A program made the position numbers and the translations under genes. 33,375 nucleotides of DNA from Deltaproteobacteria bacterium. GTDB lineage: Bacteria; Desulfobacterota; Binatia; HRBIN30. The stretch spans positions 1-33,375 of the forward strand of contig JAGDMS010000133.1 of NCBI GenBank assembly GCA_017860575.1. The letters run 5' to 3'. Positions 31,376-33,375 of this stretch are shown piece by piece (within the stretch, counting starts at the first letter, position 1; each line of letters opens with the position of its first letter). The notes beneath the pieces were generated by a model that saw only the letters and a program-made list of their open reading frames with translations, had not been told where the DNA came from and did no database searches.

Positions 31376-33375
31376 GTGGTTGTGGGCAGGACTCGGTTTG
31401 TTCGTGCCGGCCTAACAGTTACGCTCGCCTTGATGACTTCCTCTGGCGGTTGGGCGCAGACGTCCAAAGGGAAGAGGGATGCAGGCTGGGGAGCGGAGAT
31501 CGAAGAGATCACCGTTACGGCACGCAAGCGTGAAGAAAACGTGCAGGAGATTCCGGTCTCGGTGAGCGCAATCACCAGCGCCGCGATCGCAGAAAAGGGG
31601 CTGGCGAATGTCGTCAATCTTACCGAGACCGTGCCGAACCTACATGTGCAGACGTCCAATCAAGGCAACTCGGGCCTCGTCATCGCCATGCGCGGGACGA
31701 ATCAGTCGAACCCGAATCTCGGCCCGAACCCGACCGTGGGACTCTACGTCGACGGGGTGTACATCGCCAAGATCCAGGGGGCCAACCTCGATTTGGATGA
31801 TCTGGAGCGCATCGAGGTCCTGCGGGGGCCGCAAGGCACCCTGTTTGGTCGCAATACCGCCGGGGGGGCGGTCGCGTTGATCACCAAAAAGCCGACGGAG
31901 GAGCGCGCGATCACGGCCGGGACCGAGGTGGGCAACTATGACGCGTTCAAAGGCCGGGTGACTCTCAACGTGCCGCTAATCGGCAAGAATGGATTCTTCC
32001 AGTCGGATGCCCTTGGAACGCTCAGTCTCAGAGGGACCGCGGTGTACCGGTCGCACGACGGCTACATGCATAACACCGGAGCCGGCGGTGCCAAGCTGAA
32101 AGACTTAAGCCGTGTCTTTAACATGACCGCGCTGCGGTGGGCACCACGCCACGACCTCACCCTGGACTACGCGCTCGAGTATCACCGTTTTCGCGAAGCG
32201 CCCTACGAAACCCTAGTTACCTACGTTTATCCGGGATCGCCGGTCTCAGGGAAGATCCCGTCCCTGGATCTGCGGCCGTACATCCACAAGAACCGCGTGG
32301 ATACGATGGCCATCAACGCCGTCATCTTGAACGATGGGACCCAAACCCGGAACAAGGATGATGGCAACGAGCGCATGCACAGCCTCACCGGGGAGTGGGA
32401 TGTCGGCGAACTGGGACCGCTCGGCCGTGTCAGCCTGAAGTCGATCTCGGCCTACCGCGCCTGGAACTTGGACCAAGCGGGGGACTACGACGGCAGCCCG
32501 CTACCGATTTACTCGATCAGCAACTATCAAAACCTCGCGCATTGGAGTGAAGAGCTGCAGTGGCTGGGGAGCGCCCCCCGTGTCCAGTATGTCCTGGGGG
32601 TCTACTACTACGGAGAGCACTCGACCAAGCGAGGGCAGCAGGTAACCTTCTCGGGCAACAGTTACCACTTGAACACCTCGAAGAACAGTTCGTATGCGCC
32701 CTTCGGGCAGCTCACCTGGACGCCGCCGATACTGCACGACAAGCTGAGCCTGACAGGGGGACTGCGCTACACCAGGGAGAACCTCCACACACGGCGGACG
32801 TTCCGGAATCTCACGAATAGCGCCGGGAGCTTTGACCTCTCGCTGGGGCAAGGCTTCGGCGGGCCCGATGCGCTCACGCCCCTGGGGGACATCGCCTACC
32901 AGTGGACGGACAAGGTGATGAGCTATGTGCGGGTCAGCAAGGGCTACCAGAGTGGGGTGATCAACGCCTCGGCGGGCTCGCCCGGGGCGTTCACCGCCAC
33001 CAAGCCGGAGACGATCTGGTCGTATGAGGTGGGGGTCAAGTCGCAGTGGTGGGAGAACCGGCTGCGGTTCAATGCGGACGTGTTCTACAGCGACTACAGC
33101 GACCAGCAGGTCTCGACGTTTCGGGCCAATCCGAGCGGCGGAGTGAGCAGCACCATCGAGAATGCCGGCAAGTCTCGGTACTACGGCAGTGAGGTGGAAG
33201 TGGCGGCGAATCCGCTGCGCGGCGTCACGGTCACTGGAAATTACAGTTATCTGAATGCGCGCTATACCCAGTTCCTCTCGCAACGGATTGATCCGGTGAC
33301 TGGCAAGCCGGTTCTGGACGAGAGTGGCAAGCCCATCCTTGATGACGTCAGTAACCAGCAGCAGGTGAACTATGC
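31376..33375 (+). CDS. TonB-dependent outer-membrane receptor (divergent copy, 3' end outside window)
   Basis: From GTG 31376 (GGAAGG eight bases upstream; a stop at 31370 bounds the frame) the sequence is open to the right edge, giving 666 residues. It has a signal peptide (AGLTVTLALMTSSGGWAQ), the TonB box EIEEITVTARKREENVQEIP, a complete plug with IEVLRGPQGTLFGRNTAGGA and VGLYVDGVYIAK, and most of the barrel (SLTGGLRYTRE; FNADVFYSDYSDQQV). It is clearly a relative of copies A and B but more diverged, and no damage is visible. It may be the only working receptor here. The C-terminus, and so the presence of an OmpA domain, lies outside the window. Substrate unknown. Confidence 0.9.
   Translation, partial: MVVGRTRFVRAGLTVTLALMTSSGGWAQTSKGKRDAGWGAEIEEITVTARKREENVQEIPVSVSAITSAAIAEKGLANVVNLTETVPNLHVQTSNQGNSGLVIAMRGTNQSNPNLGPNPTVGLYVDGVYIAKIQGANLDLDDLERIEVLRGPQGTLFGRNTAGGAVALITKKPTEERAITAGTEVGNYDAFKGRVTLNVPLIGKNGFFQSDALGTLSLRGTAVYRSHDGYMHNTGAGGAKLKDLSRVFNMTALRWAPRHDLTLDYALEYHRFREAPYETLVTYVYPGSPVSGKIPSLDLRPYIHKNRVDTMAINAVILNDGTQTRNKDDGNERMHSLTGEWDVGELGPLGRVSLKSISAYRAWNLDQAGDYDGSPLPIYSISNYQNLAHWSEELQWLGSAPRVQYVLGVYYYGEHSTKRGQQVTFSGNSYHLNTSKNSSYAPFGQLTWTPPILHDKLSLTGGLRYTRENLHTRRTFRNLTNSAGSFDLSLGQGFGGPDALTPLGDIAYQWTDKVMSYVRVSKGYQSGVINASAGSPGAFTATKPETIWSYEVGVKSQWWENRLRFNADVFYSDYSDQQVSTFRANPSGGVSSTIENAGKSRYYGSEVEVAANPLRGVTVTGNYSYLNARYTQFLSQRIDPVTGKPVLDESGKPILDDVSNQQQVNY

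Noticed and set aside
1-33375. CRISPR arrays, tRNA or rRNA genes, prophage or transposase genes
   Set aside because: I saw no regularly spaced repeats, cloverleaf structures or transposase/integrase frames; large repeats here are receptor paralogues.

Overview
The window comes from a high-GC Gram-negative bacterium: it has lipoproteins, outer-membrane TonB-dependent receptors and an OmpA-type peptidoglycan anchor. A UGA-decoded selenoprotein of the UGSC family, a DUF364 protein and a caspase/CHAT/TIR gene cluster together suggest a deltaproteobacterial-type lineage (for example Binatota/Desulfobacterota-like). That placement is inferred from gene content only.

Region A (1-13,184) is a conflict-type or programmed-death-type island. 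A good sigma70-like promoter (TTGACG-17-TCTAAA, minus strand) lies upstream of a leftward gene train. In order: a 608-aa helical protein of unknown family; a small lipoprotein (ATGA overlap); a lysozyme-like protein with a C-terminal peptidoglycan-binding domain; a metacaspase-type C14 peptidase (ATGA overlap); a 1,814-aa protein combining two PGAP1/lipase-like hydrolases, a macro/M17-N-like domain, a CHAT protease and a TPR-like tail; the first 41 codons of a clostripain (C11) peptidase ending at a nonsense codon; a duplicated PGDYG-domain protein; and a TIR-transmembrane-TPR protein. A membrane-anchored protein of unknown family faces it from the left edge. The cluster therefore holds two intact clan-CD protease modules, a dead third one, a TIR domain, lipases and cell-wall parts.

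Region B (13,401-21,800) is mostly ordinary: a class V aminotransferase, divergent from an RluA-type pseudouridine synthase with its own terminator; two small zinc-ribbon genes, one only 56 aa, behind an attenuator-like leader; a translationally coupled GNAT-methyltransferase fusion and PaaK-like adenylate-forming enzyme; a DUF364 protein; and small hypothetical and lipoprotein genes.

Region C (22,365-33,375) is a repeated TonB-dependent receptor locus. Two homologous ~2.3-3 kb copies (A at 22.4-25.5 kb, B at 28.7-31.2 kb), one leader-only copy (25.6-25.97 kb) and a divergent fourth receptor running off the right edge are present. The ancestral product was a TonB receptor with a C-terminal OmpA domain. 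Copy A lost about 122 nt at the receptor/OmpA junction; copy B lost 733 nt of plug/barrel and has a +1 frameshift in the signal peptide. Each of the three related leaders begins with the tail of an AraC-family regulator. Between the leader-only copy and copy B sits a three-gene cassette: SDR dehydrogenase, a 351-aa partner protein, and a UGSC selenoprotein whose in-frame UGA (Sec94) is followed 11 nt later by an 8-bp SECIS-like hairpin. The cassette ends in an ATGA overlap with an internally deleted AraC regulator.
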